A DNA stretch of 64,000 bases from Candidatus Gastranaerophilales bacterium (GCA_928722015.1 CAKMWI010000008.1:256325-320324), one strand, 5' to 3'. Numbered from the stretch's first letter, positions 25,457 to 35,574 are shown. The notes: generated from the sequence alone by a model not told the origin. Numbers and translations are program-made.

Positions 25457-26362
25457 ATGAAAACAAAGTTATTGGTTGAGCAGCATTTTCATGGCTGCTA
25501 TGGTATAAATTTTAATACCGCAACGGTTGAAGAAATTCTTTATATTGCAGAAGAAATCTATAAAAATGGTGTAGGGTATATTTTCCCTACACTTGTTACG
25601 GATAGTATTGAAAATACAAAGCGTCAGATAAAGCGAATCAAGGAGGCTTCAACCCGTGTTAAGTCAGGCATGGCAAAGATTTGCGGAGTACACTTAGAGG
25701 GTATATTTTTAAATCCTGCCAAAAAAGGGATACATGATTCTAATTATTTTATGCTTCCTTCTGTAGAGAATTTTAAAAAAGTTGAAGATGATTTTATCAA
25801 AATAATAACATTGGCACCAGAACTTGCAGAACAAGATTTATTTTATTATTTAAAGAATAAAGGTTTAAAGATTCAAGCAGGGCATTGTATTGGCAGTAAT
25901 TTGGAGTTTTGCAACGGGACAACACATACATTCAATGCTATGAGCGGTATAACCCATAGAGGTGCTTCAACAGTATTATCTGCACTTGTTAATGACGAAA
26001 TTTATACAGAAATCATTGCTGATGGGGTTCATGTTTATGATGATGCACTGTCGTTGCTGTTTAAGGTAAAGCCTATGAATAAGGTTTTACTGGTATCTGA
26101 TTGTCTTCCATGTACAGGTAGTGATATAAAAGAATTTATTTTTGCAGGCGAAATTATACATTATGACGGCATTAGTGCAACATCAAATGAGGGTACTATT
26201 GCAGGCAGTACAAAACTTTTGCCCGATATTATCAAATTGTTGGGTAAAAAAGGCTTGTTTGTAAAGCAGTATATTGCAAATCCTTATGATTACCATGGAA
26301 TTGACTCTGATGGTGAAATAGAATGGGATGAAGACTTTAATATAATAAAAATTACTTATTAG
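25457..26362 (+). CDS. nagA: N-acetylglucosamine-6-phosphate deacetylase (short form)
   Basis: The start at 25457 follows GAGGAAA. The 301-residue protein has the amidohydrolase core: VEQHFHGCYG supplies the metal-binding HxH, GVHLEGIFLNPAKKGIHD the metal Glu, AGHC and THTFNAM further ligands, IIADGVHV and LVSDCLPCTG the catalytic Asp. NagA proteins are usually about 380 residues. Here the N-terminal beta-sandwich piece is missing and the HxH lies within the first dozen residues. It should deacetylate GlcNAc-6-phosphate for wall recycling, complementing GlmS. Activity without the small domain is uncertain. Confidence 0.85.
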   Translation: MKTKLLVEQHFHGCYGINFNTATVEEILYIAEEIYKNGVGYIFPTLVTDSIENTKRQIKRIKEASTRVKSGMAKICGVHLEGIFLNPAKKGIHDSNYFMLPSVENFKKVEDDFIKIITLAPELAEQDLFYYLKNKGLKIQAGHCIGSNLEFCNGTTHTFNAMSGITHRGASTVLSALVNDEIYTEIIADGVHVYDDALSLLFKVKPMNKVLLVSDCLPCTGSDIKEFIFAGEIIHYDGISATSNEGTIAGSTKLLPDIIKLLGKKGLFVKQYIANPYDYHGIDSDGEIEWDEDFNIIKITY

Positions 26363-26364
26363 TA

Positions 26365-26726
26365 TTAAAATTTTGATTCAAGTAATTTAATATATGCATC
26401 TTGATGGCTTTTTATACACGAATTCATACCATTACAATAAATTATATATTTATTACTGTTATATGGATTTATGTTAAGAGCCGTAAATTCATTGTTTGAA
26501 TTCGTTTTAAGCGCAATTCAATAGAGTTATTTCTTAGTTCATTAATAATACTATCGTTAATTGAAGGCGGCTTTTTTGAATAAGTATCTTGTTCTGCTTT
26601 TCTTACTAAAAATACATATCCTGTAGTTCCCGAAACTGTTGTTGCTGTTAGTGAAGTTAGGGTTTTATGCTGTTTTATTGTTTTTAAAAACAGAATTTTT
26701 ATTTGTGTTATATAAAAATCTAACAT
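26365..26726 (-). pseudogene. Remnant of an alpha/beta-hydrolase-like gene, frameshifted and truncated
   Basis: The first frame (26726-26469, 85 codons) encodes a polar protein with a short hydrophobic patch. From about 26510 the coding character moves to another frame that reads NSNNEFTALNINPYNSNKYI and then IYCNGMNSCIKSHQDAYIKL before a stop at 26365. The stretch KYIIYCNGM resembles the strand and oxyanion turn (YCHGN-like) near the start of many alpha/beta hydrolases. A one-base shift around 26505-26520 would join the two frames. The catalytic Ser, Asp and His regions are absent, so this looks like the N-terminal third of a decayed gene. Confidence 0.5.
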
Positions 26727-26763
26727 AAATAATTTTGCACAAATATATCGATTTTTTTAATGA

Positions 26764-26769
26764 TATAAT
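26764..26769 (+). promoter_or_regulatory. -10 box giving a leaderless ilvD mRNA
   Basis: A perfect TATAAT ends seven bases before the ilvD ATG (26777), and no ribosome-binding site is present. The -35 region is weak. Confidence 0.5.
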
Positions 26770-26776
26770 AATTTAT

Positions 26777-28432
26777 ATGAGAAGTGATAATATAAAAAAG
26801 GGAATAGCAAGGACACCTCATAGAGGTCTGTTAATGGCAGCCGGTGTCAGCAGAAAAAATATGAGTTCTCCATTTATTGGTATAGCAAGTTCTTTTTCTG
26901 ATTTGGTACCTGGACATATTGGGATGCGAGATTTGGAACGACAGATTGAAAAAGGTATTCATTCGGCCGGTGGTCAATCTTTTATTTTCGGAGTTCCCGC
27001 AGTTTGTGATGGAATCTCGATGGGCCATAGTGGAATGAGATATTCTCTTCCTTCAAGAGATTTGATTGCTGACTGTATTGAAACGGTTGCTGAAGCTCAC
27101 CAATTAGATGGTTTAGTTTTATTATCAAATTGTGATAAAATTACGCCCGGAATGCTTATTGCTGCATTGAGACTTAATATCCCATCTATTATTGTTACTG
27201 CAGGTCCTATGCTTGATGGTGAGAGCAGATGTGAAAAATTAACAATGATTAAGGGCTCTTTTGAGGCTGTAGGAAAATTCAGGAATGGTATTATTGATGA
27301 AAAACGACTTCTTGAATTAGAAGAAGAATCTTGCCCGACTGCTGGTTCTTGTCAGGGTATGTATACTGCAAATACAATGGCTTGTTTGGCTGAAGTTATG
27401 GGGATGAGTTTGCCATTTTGTGCTACTTCTTCTGCTGTATCATCTAAAAAACGAAGGATTGCATTTGACAGTGGTATGCAAGTTGTGGACCTTGTTTATA
27501 ACAATATTAAGCCTCTGGATATAGTTGACAGAGACTCTTTGCGTAATGCTATAATTTGTGATTTGGCAATGGGCGGTTCTACGAATTCATTTCTTCATAT
27601 TTTAGCACTTGCTAATGCCGGGAATATCAATGTAGATTTAACAGATTTTGAGGACCTGAGTCATAAAATTCATCAAGTTGTAAAATTAGATCCTGCTGCT
27701 GAGCCAACAATGTCTGATTTTCATAAAGCTGGTGGTGTTCCGGCATTACTCAAAACGTTAATGGATGCAAATGTCGGTATTATTGATAAAAAAACATCTT
27801 GTGGTTTTGCTTTGTCTGAAATCACAAAGAATGTATATATTGATACTTCATTAATTCATCCTTATAATATGCCGGTAACGACAAAACCGGGACTTGGTAT
27901 TTTATATGGTAATCTTGCTAGTAATGGATGTGTTACAAAAATTTCGGGTATTGATGAATCTTGTTATGAATTTGAGGGTATTGCGAAAGTTTTTGATTCT
28001 GAGGAAGAAGCAATGTGTGCTCTTGAAAATGATAAAATTATTTCAGGTGATATAGTTGTTATTCGTTATGAAGGCCCAAAAGGTGGTCCTGGTATGCGTG
28101 AAATGCTTGCTCCAACATCTTTGCTTGTTGGTAAGGGCCTTGGAAAATCTTGTGCTCTAATTACAGATGGTAGATTTTCTGGCGGAACAAGAGGAATTTG
28201 TATTGGGCATGTCTGTCCAGAGGCTGCAGAAGGTGGAAATATCGCACTTGTAGAAAATGGGGATAAAATTAGAATTGATATAAATACACGAACTATTGAA
28301 TTGTTAGTCTCCGATGATGTTTTAAATAGAAGACGTTTAAATTTAAAACCCTTTGAGCTAAAATGTAAGTCTGGTTATTTGTCAAAATATGCGAAAAATG
28401 TTAAGGATGCTTCGCATGGAGCTATAGTATAG
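26777..28432 (+). CDS. ilvD: Dihydroxy-acid dehydratase
   Basis: The start at 26777 (MRSDNIKKGIARTPHRGLL) matches the family N-terminus; the frame remains open upstream but has no likely start. The 551-residue enzyme dehydrates dihydroxy-isovalerate and -methylvalerate in valine, leucine and isoleucine synthesis. Cluster and active-site segments are LLSNCDKITPGML, SCPTAGSCQGMYTANTM and GPKGGPGMREML. Other ilv genes are not in the window. uppS follows eight bases later. Confidence 0.95.
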   Translation: MRSDNIKKGIARTPHRGLLMAAGVSRKNMSSPFIGIASSFSDLVPGHIGMRDLERQIEKGIHSAGGQSFIFGVPAVCDGISMGHSGMRYSLPSRDLIADCIETVAEAHQLDGLVLLSNCDKITPGMLIAALRLNIPSIIVTAGPMLDGESRCEKLTMIKGSFEAVGKFRNGIIDEKRLLELEEESCPTAGSCQGMYTANTMACLAEVMGMSLPFCATSSAVSSKKRRIAFDSGMQVVDLVYNNIKPLDIVDRDSLRNAIICDLAMGGSTNSFLHILALANAGNINVDLTDFEDLSHKIHQVVKLDPAAEPTMSDFHKAGGVPALLKTLMDANVGIIDKKTSCGFALSEITKNVYIDTSLIHPYNMPVTTKPGLGILYGNLASNGCVTKISGIDESCYEFEGIAKVFDSEEEAMCALENDKIISGDIVVIRYEGPKGGPGMREMLAPTSLLVGKGLGKSCALITDGRFSGGTRGICIGHVCPEAAEGGNIALVENGDKIRIDINTRTIELLVSDDVLNRRRLNLKPFELKCKSGYLSKYAKNVKDASHGAIV

Positions 28433-28440
28433 GGATAAAA

Positions 28441-29154
28441 ATGAAAGAAAAAATAATTGAGATAGTTAAAACTACTAATTTAAAGCATATTGCAATAATT
28501 ATGGATGGAAACAGACGTTGGGCGAAAAATAATAATCTTCCGTCTGCAATGGGACATAAAAAAGGTGTGGAGTCTTTAAAAAATATTTTAAGGGCCTGTA
28601 ATGATTTTGGTATAAAATACTTAACTGTTTATGCCTTTTCTACAGAAAATTGGAATCGCAAAAAAGAAGAAGTCGAATTTCTAATGAATCTTGTTGCTGT
28701 TACTTTAATTAATGAATTAGATGAAATGCATAAAGAAAATGTTCAGATTCATTTTATCGGTGATTTGACCAGACTTTCGGATAAATTACAAAAAATTCTT
28801 TCAAACGCTGTTGAAACTACAAAAAATAATACAGGAGTAGTTTTGCAGATTGCATTAAATTATGGTTCAAGGGATGAGATAACAAATTCTGTAAAAAATA
28901 TTATTGCTAAGAATATACCTATAGAACAAATTACTGAAGATACTATTTCCGAAAATTTATATACAGCAGGAACTCCTGATCCTGATATTTTAATAAGGAC
29001 AGGTGGAGAAATGCGTATATCAAATTATTTGTTATGGCAAATTGCATATTCTGAGATAATTATTCGAGAAGAATTTTGGCCTGAATTTAATAAAAATTCT
29101 TTAGCGGAATCAATTCTTGAATTTGGGAAAAGACAGAGGCGTTATGGAAAATAA
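28441..29154 (+). CDS. uppS: Isoprenyl transferase (undecaprenyl diphosphate synthase)
   Basis: This 237-residue cis-prenyltransferase makes undecaprenyl diphosphate, the lipid carrier for wall and glycan precursors. The catalytic Asp is in IAIIMDGNRRWAK (about residues 18-30), and YAFSTENWNR and RTGGEMRISNYLLWQ bind the substrates. Length is normal. It begins eight bases after ilvD and overlaps rdgB by 11 bases. Confidence 0.96.
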   Translation: MKEKIIEIVKTTNLKHIAIIMDGNRRWAKNNNLPSAMGHKKGVESLKNILRACNDFGIKYLTVYAFSTENWNRKKEEVEFLMNLVAVTLINELDEMHKENVQIHFIGDLTRLSDKLQKILSNAVETTKNNTGVVLQIALNYGSRDEITNSVKNIIAKNIPIEQITEDTISENLYTAGTPDPDILIRTGGEMRISNYLLWQIAYSEIIIREEFWPEFNKNSLAESILEFGKRQRRYGK

Positions 29155-29734
29155 GAATAATATAAAAATTGTATTTGCAACTGGTAATCCGCATAAGCTT
29201 GCAGAAATAAATGAAATTTCAAAAGGTAGTGGTATTGAATTTGTCTTACCACCGACGAATTTTAACCCTGATGAGACAGGCTTGACATTTGAGCAGAATT
29301 CTCTCATCAAGGCAAGGGAAGCTGCAAAATTATCGAATAATATTGCGCTAGCAGATGATTCTGGCTTGTGTGTAGATGCTCTTGATGGAGCTCCTGGTAT
29401 ATATTCTGCCAGATATGCGGAAACTGCGGAAAAACGAATTTATAAATTACTAGAAAATTTAGCCCCATTTACTAATAGATCAGCAAAGTTTGTTTGTGCT
29501 ATGACTCTTGTTGATGAATTTGGTAATGTACTAAACAAAGAAATTGGAGAATGCCATGGTAAAATTACTGAAACACCTTCTGGTGTAAATGGTTTTGGAT
29601 ATGACCCAATTTTTCTTCCTGACGGATTTAGTATTACAATGGCCGATATGTCAGACGAATTGAAAAATACAATTTCTCATAGAAGTATTGCTTTGAATAA
29701 AATGCTTGATTATATACAGGGTTCTAAAATGTAA
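29144..29734 (+). CDS. rdgB: XTP/dITP pyrophosphatase (RdgB/HAM1)
   Basis: The ATG at 29144 lies within the end of uppS with GAGG upstream. The 196-residue protein removes deaminated purine nucleotides such as dITP and XTP. Family motifs are FATGNPHKLAEI (about residues 9-20), ALADDSGLCVDALDGAPGIY, GFGYDPIF and SHRSIALNKM. It closes the ilvD-uppS-rdgB run. Confidence 0.95.
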   Translation: MENKNNIKIVFATGNPHKLAEINEISKGSGIEFVLPPTNFNPDETGLTFEQNSLIKAREAAKLSNNIALADDSGLCVDALDGAPGIYSARYAETAEKRIYKLLENLAPFTNRSAKFVCAMTLVDEFGNVLNKEIGECHGKITETPSGVNGFGYDPIFLPDGFSITMADMSDELKNTISHRSIALNKMLDYIQGSKM

Positions 29735-29749
29735 TAGCTCTTTGAGTTA

Positions 29750-29777
29750 TTGACACTTTAAATATCCATTATAAAAT
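29750..29777 (+). promoter_or_regulatory. Promoter of the RND efflux operon
   Basis: A consensus -35 box TTGACA (29750-29755) and a -10 box TAAAAT (29772-29777) are 16 bases apart. The 53-base leader to the adaptor gene carries GGAGAT as ribosome-binding site. Confidence 0.7.
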
Positions 29778-29830
29778 TAATATGGTTGATTAGAGATAAA
29801 ATTTGAATAATTATTTTAATGGAGATAATA

Positions 29831-31003
29831 ATGAAAAAAAAGATATTATTAATCTTAGTAATTATACTGCTTGCAATTGGTATAAGGTTTTTTATATCCT
29901 CAATTGGCGGTATAATTAAACAAAAGAAGCAAGGGACACTGATTCCTCCTACTGTTTCTGTCCAAACAATAAAGAATGAGAGCGTTATAAGAAGTTTTGA
30001 AGCTCCTGGGCGTGTTGTTTCAAAATATCAAGTTAGCATTATGGCACGTATATCCGGTTATTTGCAAAAAAGTTTTTTCAAAGAAGGCGATTATGTTAAA
30101 GCAGGTGAAACTCTTTTCCTGATAGAGCCAGCTGAATATCAAAATGCATCAAATGTTGCAGGTGCCAATATACAAAATATTAAAGCCCAGCTTGCTTATG
30201 CGAATAAACAGCTTGCAAGAGCTGAAGAATTGGTAAAGCAAGATTATATTGCAAAATCAAAATATGATGAAATTTTGGCTAACAGAGATGCTCTTCAGGC
30301 ACAATTATCTGCCGCACAGTCCAGTTATAAAGATACAAAAAGAAATTTAAGTTACACAATTGTTAAAGCTCCGGTAGATGGAAGAATCGGTATTATTGAT
30401 GTTACTGTTGGAAACTATGTTACCCCTTCCTCCGGATCGTTAACTACAATTAACAGTACAAATCCTATTTATGTTACCTTCCCTCTCTCATCTGAGGATT
30501 ATGCAGCTATATCTTCTATTGATAAAAAGGCAAATGAAAAACGCAGAGTTGAACTTTTTTTCCAAAACGGCGGAAAATATAACTTAGAAGGTGTTCAAGA
30601 TTTTTTGGATAATAAAGTTGACCAAACAACGGGTACTGTAACTATGAGGGCAACATTCCAAAATCCTGATAATAAATTACTGCATGGTGAATTTGTTAAT
30701 GTTAAAGTCTATGCTAATAATCCAACATTAGTTCCTGTTGTTCCTATTGTTGCTGTTCAGGAAAATCAGGAAGGTAAATATGTTTATACAATTGATAAAG
30801 AAGGTTTACCTCAGCTTACATATATCAAAGTTCAGGGGCAATCCGGAGATAATTGGATTGTTAAAGAAGGATTGAAGCAAGGTGATAAGGTTATTACTGA
30901 GGGGATTTTAAAAGTTACTCCTGGCAGCCCTGTTAAAATAGTTTCCAAAAAGGAAATGGAGGCTATTAAATCTAAAAAATTACCTCAAAGTAAAGAAAAA
31001 TAA
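29831..31003 (+). CDS. RND efflux periplasmic adaptor (AcrA/MexA family)
   Basis: The start at 29831 follows GGAGAT. The 390-residue protein has an N-terminal membrane anchor (about 5-25) with no lipobox Cys, a barrel-sandwich domain (MARISGYLQKSFFKEGDYVKAGETL, given here as ARISGYLQKSF and VKAGETLFLIEP), an alpha-helical hairpin (about 100-170) and a beta-barrel and membrane-proximal domain. It bridges the inner-membrane pump and TolC. It is the first gene of a complete tripartite operon. Confidence 0.93.
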   Translation: MKKKILLILVIILLAIGIRFFISSIGGIIKQKKQGTLIPPTVSVQTIKNESVIRSFEAPGRVVSKYQVSIMARISGYLQKSFFKEGDYVKAGETLFLIEPAEYQNASNVAGANIQNIKAQLAYANKQLARAEELVKQDYIAKSKYDEILANRDALQAQLSAAQSSYKDTKRNLSYTIVKAPVDGRIGIIDVTVGNYVTPSSGSLTTINSTNPIYVTFPLSSEDYAAISSIDKKANEKRRVELFFQNGGKYNLEGVQDFLDNKVDQTTGTVTMRATFQNPDNKLLHGEFVNVKVYANNPTLVPVVPIVAVQENQEGKYVYTIDKEGLPQLTYIKVQGQSGDNWIVKEGLKQGDKVITEGILKVTPGSPVKIVSKKEMEAIKSKKLPQSKEK

Positions 31004-31043
31004 AATTTAAGTAATTGCTGAAATATAAATTTAAGGTATAAAA

Positions 31044-34000
31044 ATGTCAGAAGAAAAACAAGGAAATTTATTTATACGAAGACCAAAACTGGCGATTGTA
31101 ATTTCGTTAGCAATATTACTCGCCGGTATCCTTATGATAAAGGCTTTACCTCTGGAAGAGTATCCATCGATTACTCCTCCTCAGGTTGTTGTAACGGCAA
31201 CTTATGCTGGTGCAAGCTCTGATGTTATAGAGTCAACCATTGCTGCTCCGGTTGAAGCACAGCTTAATGGTGTTGAGGATATGATTTATATGACATCAAC
31301 TTCTCAAAATGGTTCTTATAAACTTACTTTGTATTTTGAAGTAGGTTCAGATCCGGATATGGCTGTAGTTAATGTTCAAAACCAATTGCAGTTGGTAACG
31401 CCTCGTCTGCCAGAAGAAGTTCGAAGGTATGGACTATCTGTAAAAAAATCAACGGGTGGTCCCGGATTGCTGTTAATATCTGTTAATTCGCCTCATAATT
31501 CGTATGACCAATTGTTTATTTCAAATTATGCGGATATCTACATAAAAGATGAACTGGCTCGTATTCGAGGAGTTGGTCAGGTAACTGTTTTTGGTTCTTC
31601 GACTTATTCTATGAGGATTTGGCTTGATGCGGATAAAATGGCAAATTATGGTTTGTCAACAAGTGAAGTAACTTCAGCTATTCAGGCTCAAAATATACAA
31701 TCGCCGGCAGGGGATTTGGGTGTAGAGCCAATGAAAGAAAAACAGTTAATAAAACTTACTATGAGGACAAAAGGTAGGTTAAAGGATGTAAAAGAATTTG
31801 AAGATATTATAATTAAATCTCTCCCTAATGGTTCTCAGGTTCGTTTAAAAGATGTTGCCAGAGTTGAGTTAGGTGCAGAAAGCTATTCTTATTTTTCAAG
31901 AATAAGTGGTAATAATTCGGCTATTATTACAGTAAGTCAATTGCCTGAAGCAAATGCAATAGACTTATCTAATAAAATTCAAAAACGTCTAGAGGAGTTG
32001 AGTAAAACATTTCCAAAAGATATAGAATATAAAGTTCAACATGATGAAACAGAATTTGTTAGAGAGTCAATTCATGAAGTAATTAGTGCTGTTGCTTTGG
32101 CCGTTTTATTAGTTTCTATTGTTACTTATATGTTTCTTGGTACGGCAAGAGCTGCTTTTATACCATTCTGTGCAATTCCTGTTTCATTAATTGGTGTTTT
32201 TATTTTTATGCATCTATTTGGATTTTCAATAAACTTACTAATCCTTTTTGGTTTGGTACTTGCAGTAGGACTTGTTGTTGATGATGCTATTGTTGTATTG
32301 GAAAATACCCAACGACATATTCAGGAAGGTAAGGATCCAAAAAGTGCGACTGAAATTACAATGAAAGAAGTTTTTGGTGCTGTTTTAGCAACATCACTTG
32401 TATTAATGGCTGTATTTGTACCTGTGTCTTTTATGGGTGGAATTACAGGGCGAATGTTTAGGCAATTCGCTTTATGTATTGCTTCTTCTATAGGGTTATC
32501 AACTCTTGTTGCTTTGACTCTTGCTCCTGCCTTGTGTTCTATGATTTTAAAATCAGGAGAAGAAAAAGCTGATTTTAAATTCATACAGATTTTTGATGAA
32601 TGGTTTAATAATGTAAGAGATAAATATTTGAAATATACAAAGAATTTTATTGATTCGTGGCAGTTAACCTTTGGTGTTCTTGGAATAGTTATTCTTTTGA
32701 CAATAGGTATGTTTTTACTAATACCAAAGGGATTTTTACCATCTGAAGACAGAGGTGCTATTTTTACACAAATTCAGCTGCCGGATGGTTCTTCTGCTTC
32801 GCGAACAGATGAAGTTGCAAAGGATGTAGAAGATAAACTTCTAAGTATTCCTGGTGTAAAGTCTACAATTTCTCTTGTAGGTATGAATGGTGAGAATACA
32901 GCATTTATTGTTTCCAGATTAAAACCTTGGTCTGAAAGAAAAAGTAGAAAAGAATCGCTTGATGGAATTATGCAAGCTATTAATTCCCAGTTTAAAAATT
33001 ATCCTTCTGCGACAATTGCAACATTTTCACCTCCTGCAATTTCTGGTTTAGGTATGTTTGGCGGTTTCGAGTACCAATTGCTTGATAAAGGAGATAGAGA
33101 CGCTTCCGAGTTGTATAACGAGGCAAAAAAGCTTATTGGTGAAGCTGCATCTAATCCGAATTTTTCTATGATATATACTACATATAGTGCTAATTTGCCA
33201 CAGCTGATACTGGATGTTGATGTAGATAAAGCAATGGCTCAAGGCGTTGAAGTATCTGAAGTCTATAATGCAATAGCTGCTTATTTTGCGAAAGCTTACG
33301 TAAATGATTTTAATAAATATGGACGAGTTTATCGTGTATATGTTCAAGCAGATTCTCCCTTCAGAGCAAAAATTGCTGACTTAAATAAAATTTATGTGAA
33401 AAATAAAACAGGAAGAATGGTTCCACTTTCTGCTGTTATAAAGACAAAAAATATAGTTGGGCCATATATCCGTACAAGGTTTAATATGTACCCTGCAATT
33501 ACTATAAATGGAAGCCCTAGACCAGGTGTAAGCTCAGGTGATGCAATGAATCTTATGGAAAAAATTTCAGACGAAATTTTACCTGAAGATATGGGTTACG
33601 CTTGGTCAGGTACATCTCTTCAAGAAAAAGAATCAAGTGGACAAATTGGTCCTATACTGGTAATGTCTTTAGTATTCGTGTTTTTATTCTTAGTAGGATT
33701 ATATGAAAGTTGGCTTTTACCAATTTCTGTATTATTAGTAACACCAGTTGCTCTTGTTGGTGCTTTGCTGTTCCAGTATACAAGCGGTTATGCACTTGAT
33801 ATATATTCTCAGATTGGTCTTGTAATGCTTATTGGTTTAAGTACAAAACAAGCAATTTTGATTATTGAGTTTGCTAAAGATGCACATAAAGAAGGGTTAC
33901 CTATTAAAGATGCGGCTATGCAAGCTGCTAAACTCCGATTCCGCGCTGTTATGATGACAAATATTGCATTTATTCTCGGATTGCTACCTCTTGTTTTTGC

Positions 34001-34178
34001 ATCAGGGGCTGGTGCAGCATCAAGGCACTCTGTCGGAATGACTGTATTTGGCGGTATGCTTGCTGTAGCTTTTATTGGTACATTTTTAGTTCCCGCTTTT
34101 TATGTAATGATTGAAGAATTCAAAAGAAATTTTGCAAAAAAAGTTCGAGAAATAAAGGAAAAGAAGCATAATGTTTAG
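31044..34178 (+). CDS. RND multidrug efflux permease (HAE1 family, AcrB-like)
   Basis: This 1044-residue pump has the normal AcrB length and order: helix 1 near the start, a large periplasmic loop, helices 2-6, a second loop and helices 7-12. Proton-relay residues are visible as the paired Asp in GLVVDDAIVVLENTQRH (about residue 407) and the Lys in STKQAILIIEFAKD (about 940). It exports hydrophobic drugs, bile salts or fatty acids in relatives; bile tolerance would suit a gut organism. It follows the adaptor by 40 bases and overlaps the TolC-like gene. Confidence 0.96.
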   Translation: MSEEKQGNLFIRRPKLAIVISLAILLAGILMIKALPLEEYPSITPPQVVVTATYAGASSDVIESTIAAPVEAQLNGVEDMIYMTSTSQNGSYKLTLYFEVGSDPDMAVVNVQNQLQLVTPRLPEEVRRYGLSVKKSTGGPGLLLISVNSPHNSYDQLFISNYADIYIKDELARIRGVGQVTVFGSSTYSMRIWLDADKMANYGLSTSEVTSAIQAQNIQSPAGDLGVEPMKEKQLIKLTMRTKGRLKDVKEFEDIIIKSLPNGSQVRLKDVARVELGAESYSYFSRISGNNSAIITVSQLPEANAIDLSNKIQKRLEELSKTFPKDIEYKVQHDETEFVRESIHEVISAVALAVLLVSIVTYMFLGTARAAFIPFCAIPVSLIGVFIFMHLFGFSINLLILFGLVLAVGLVVDDAIVVLENTQRHIQEGKDPKSATEITMKEVFGAVLATSLVLMAVFVPVSFMGGITGRMFRQFALCIASSIGLSTLVALTLAPALCSMILKSGEEKADFKFIQIFDEWFNNVRDKYLKYTKNFIDSWQLTFGVLGIVILLTIGMFLLIPKGFLPSEDRGAIFTQIQLPDGSSASRTDEVAKDVEDKLLSIPGVKSTISLVGMNGENTAFIVSRLKPWSERKSRKESLDGIMQAINSQFKNYPSATIATFSPPAISGLGMFGGFEYQLLDKGDRDASELYNEAKKLIGEAASNPNFSMIYTTYSANLPQLILDVDVDKAMAQGVEVSEVYNAIAAYFAKAYVNDFNKYGRVYRVYVQADSPFRAKIADLNKIYVKNKTGRMVPLSAVIKTKNIVGPYIRTRFNMYPAITINGSPRPGVSSGDAMNLMEKISDEILPEDMGYAWSGTSLQEKESSGQIGPILVMSLVFVFLFLVGLYESWLLPISVLLVTPVALVGALLFQYTSGYALDIYSQIGLVMLIGLSTKQAILIIEFAKDAHKEGLPIKDAAMQAAKLRFRAVMMTNIAFILGLLPLVFASGAGAASRHSVGMTVFGGMLAVAFIGTFLVPAFYVMIEEFKRNFAKKVREIKEKKHNV

Positions 34179-35574
34179 AAAATTTATTATATTAATAATA
34201 TTAATGATATTTGCCCTACCTGTTTTTTCGGAAGAGCTTGGTAATTCTATTGATTCTAATGAGTTTCCGGATAATGTCTTGCCAAGCGTTAATGTAAATG
34301 CAGATTTTGTTATCTCAGGTTCTGTCGAGAAGAATATCGATATGACTCTAGATAACTGTATCAAATTAGCTTTGGGTAATAATCCACAAATAAATGCAGC
34401 ATTTCAAGATATTTTAGCTTCCGATGCCAGAATTAAACAAGTTTGGTCAAACTATTTTCCAAGTTTTTCATGGCAGACCAGTTATACACATTTGAAACAA
34501 CTCCAGTTGTCTGATGCATTGGGTAGGAATTTGCAATTTAATTATTATTTGGCCGGACAGGTAACATTACAGCAGATGCTCTACGATTTTGGAGTAACTC
34601 AAAATCAGGCTACTATAAAACGTTTAGATTATGATGCCTATAAAAAGACATTTGAGGCTGTAGTAAATGATGTTATTTACCAAACTAAGGATGCTTATTA
34701 TAATGTCCTTTATGCGTATGAAAATAAACGTGTTGCTCAAGATACAGTTGATAAATATCAATTGTTTTACGACCAGGCCAAGGCTTTTTATCAGATTGGT
34801 ATGAATCCAAAGGTAGATGTTACAATTGCCGAAACAAATTTAAGTAGTGCTAAATTAAAATTAATCCAAGCTGAAAATGCGGTTAATTTGGCAATAGCTC
34901 AGCTTAATAATGTTATGGGAGTTCCTTATATTGAAAAATATGATATATTGGATAGATTACAGTATCAACCTACTAATTTAACTTTTGAACAAGCTATTGA
35001 TATAGCAAGGGAAGCCCGTCCGGAACTGAAACTTGCAGAGATAAAAGTTGAGGAAGCAAATCAAACACTTAAATTAGCAAAAAAATCTTATTTTCCAAGT
35101 ATATCTTTTGAAGCACAATATCAACGTGGTGGTAAATCTTGGAATTCTAATTATGGTTATAATATTGGTGGGTATTTAATATTCCCTACTATAAATGGAA
35201 TGTTGATTAGAAATGAAATTAAAGAAGCTCGATATTTGTATGATAAAGAGCTTGCTAATGCGCGTAATACACAAAATTCTATTTATTTAGAAATTCAAAA
35301 TGCATATTTAAAACTTGATGAAAAGCGAAATCAGCTTCCTGTTGCTATTTTGCAGGTTAAGCAGTCCAAAGAAAATTACGAATTATCTTATGGTCGATAT
35401 AGAGTTGGTGAGGCGTCTCCTACAGAATTAAAAGATGCTGAAACTACTTATGAACAATCACAACTTACTTATTATACTGCACTATATGAATATAATTCGG
35501 CAAAAGCCCAATTGGAAAAAGCTATAGGTAAAAATTTGTCTGATGATGACGATTGTGTTCAATTGAATAATTAG
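34171..35574 (+). CDS. TolC-family outer membrane efflux protein
   Basis: The ATG overlaps the end of the pump gene by eight bases. The 467-residue protein has a signal peptide (cleavage near VFSEE) and the two repeated halves of the TolC fold, rich in Gln, Asn and Ala coiled-coil helices. LDNCIKLALGNNPQINAA and FEQAIDIAREARPELKLAE mark the two repeat starts. It forms the trimeric outer-membrane exit duct for the adjacent pump, and its presence shows that the organism has an outer membrane. Confidence 0.94.
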   Translation: MFRKFIILIILMIFALPVFSEELGNSIDSNEFPDNVLPSVNVNADFVISGSVEKNIDMTLDNCIKLALGNNPQINAAFQDILASDARIKQVWSNYFPSFSWQTSYTHLKQLQLSDALGRNLQFNYYLAGQVTLQQMLYDFGVTQNQATIKRLDYDAYKKTFEAVVNDVIYQTKDAYYNVLYAYENKRVAQDTVDKYQLFYDQAKAFYQIGMNPKVDVTIAETNLSSAKLKLIQAENAVNLAIAQLNNVMGVPYIEKYDILDRLQYQPTNLTFEQAIDIAREARPELKLAEIKVEEANQTLKLAKKSYFPSISFEAQYQRGGKSWNSNYGYNIGGYLIFPTINGMLIRNEIKEARYLYDKELANARNTQNSIYLEIQNAYLKLDEKRNQLPVAILQVKQSKENYELSYGRYRVGEASPTELKDAETTYEQSQLTYYTALYEYNSAKAQLEKAIGKNLSDDDDCVQLNN

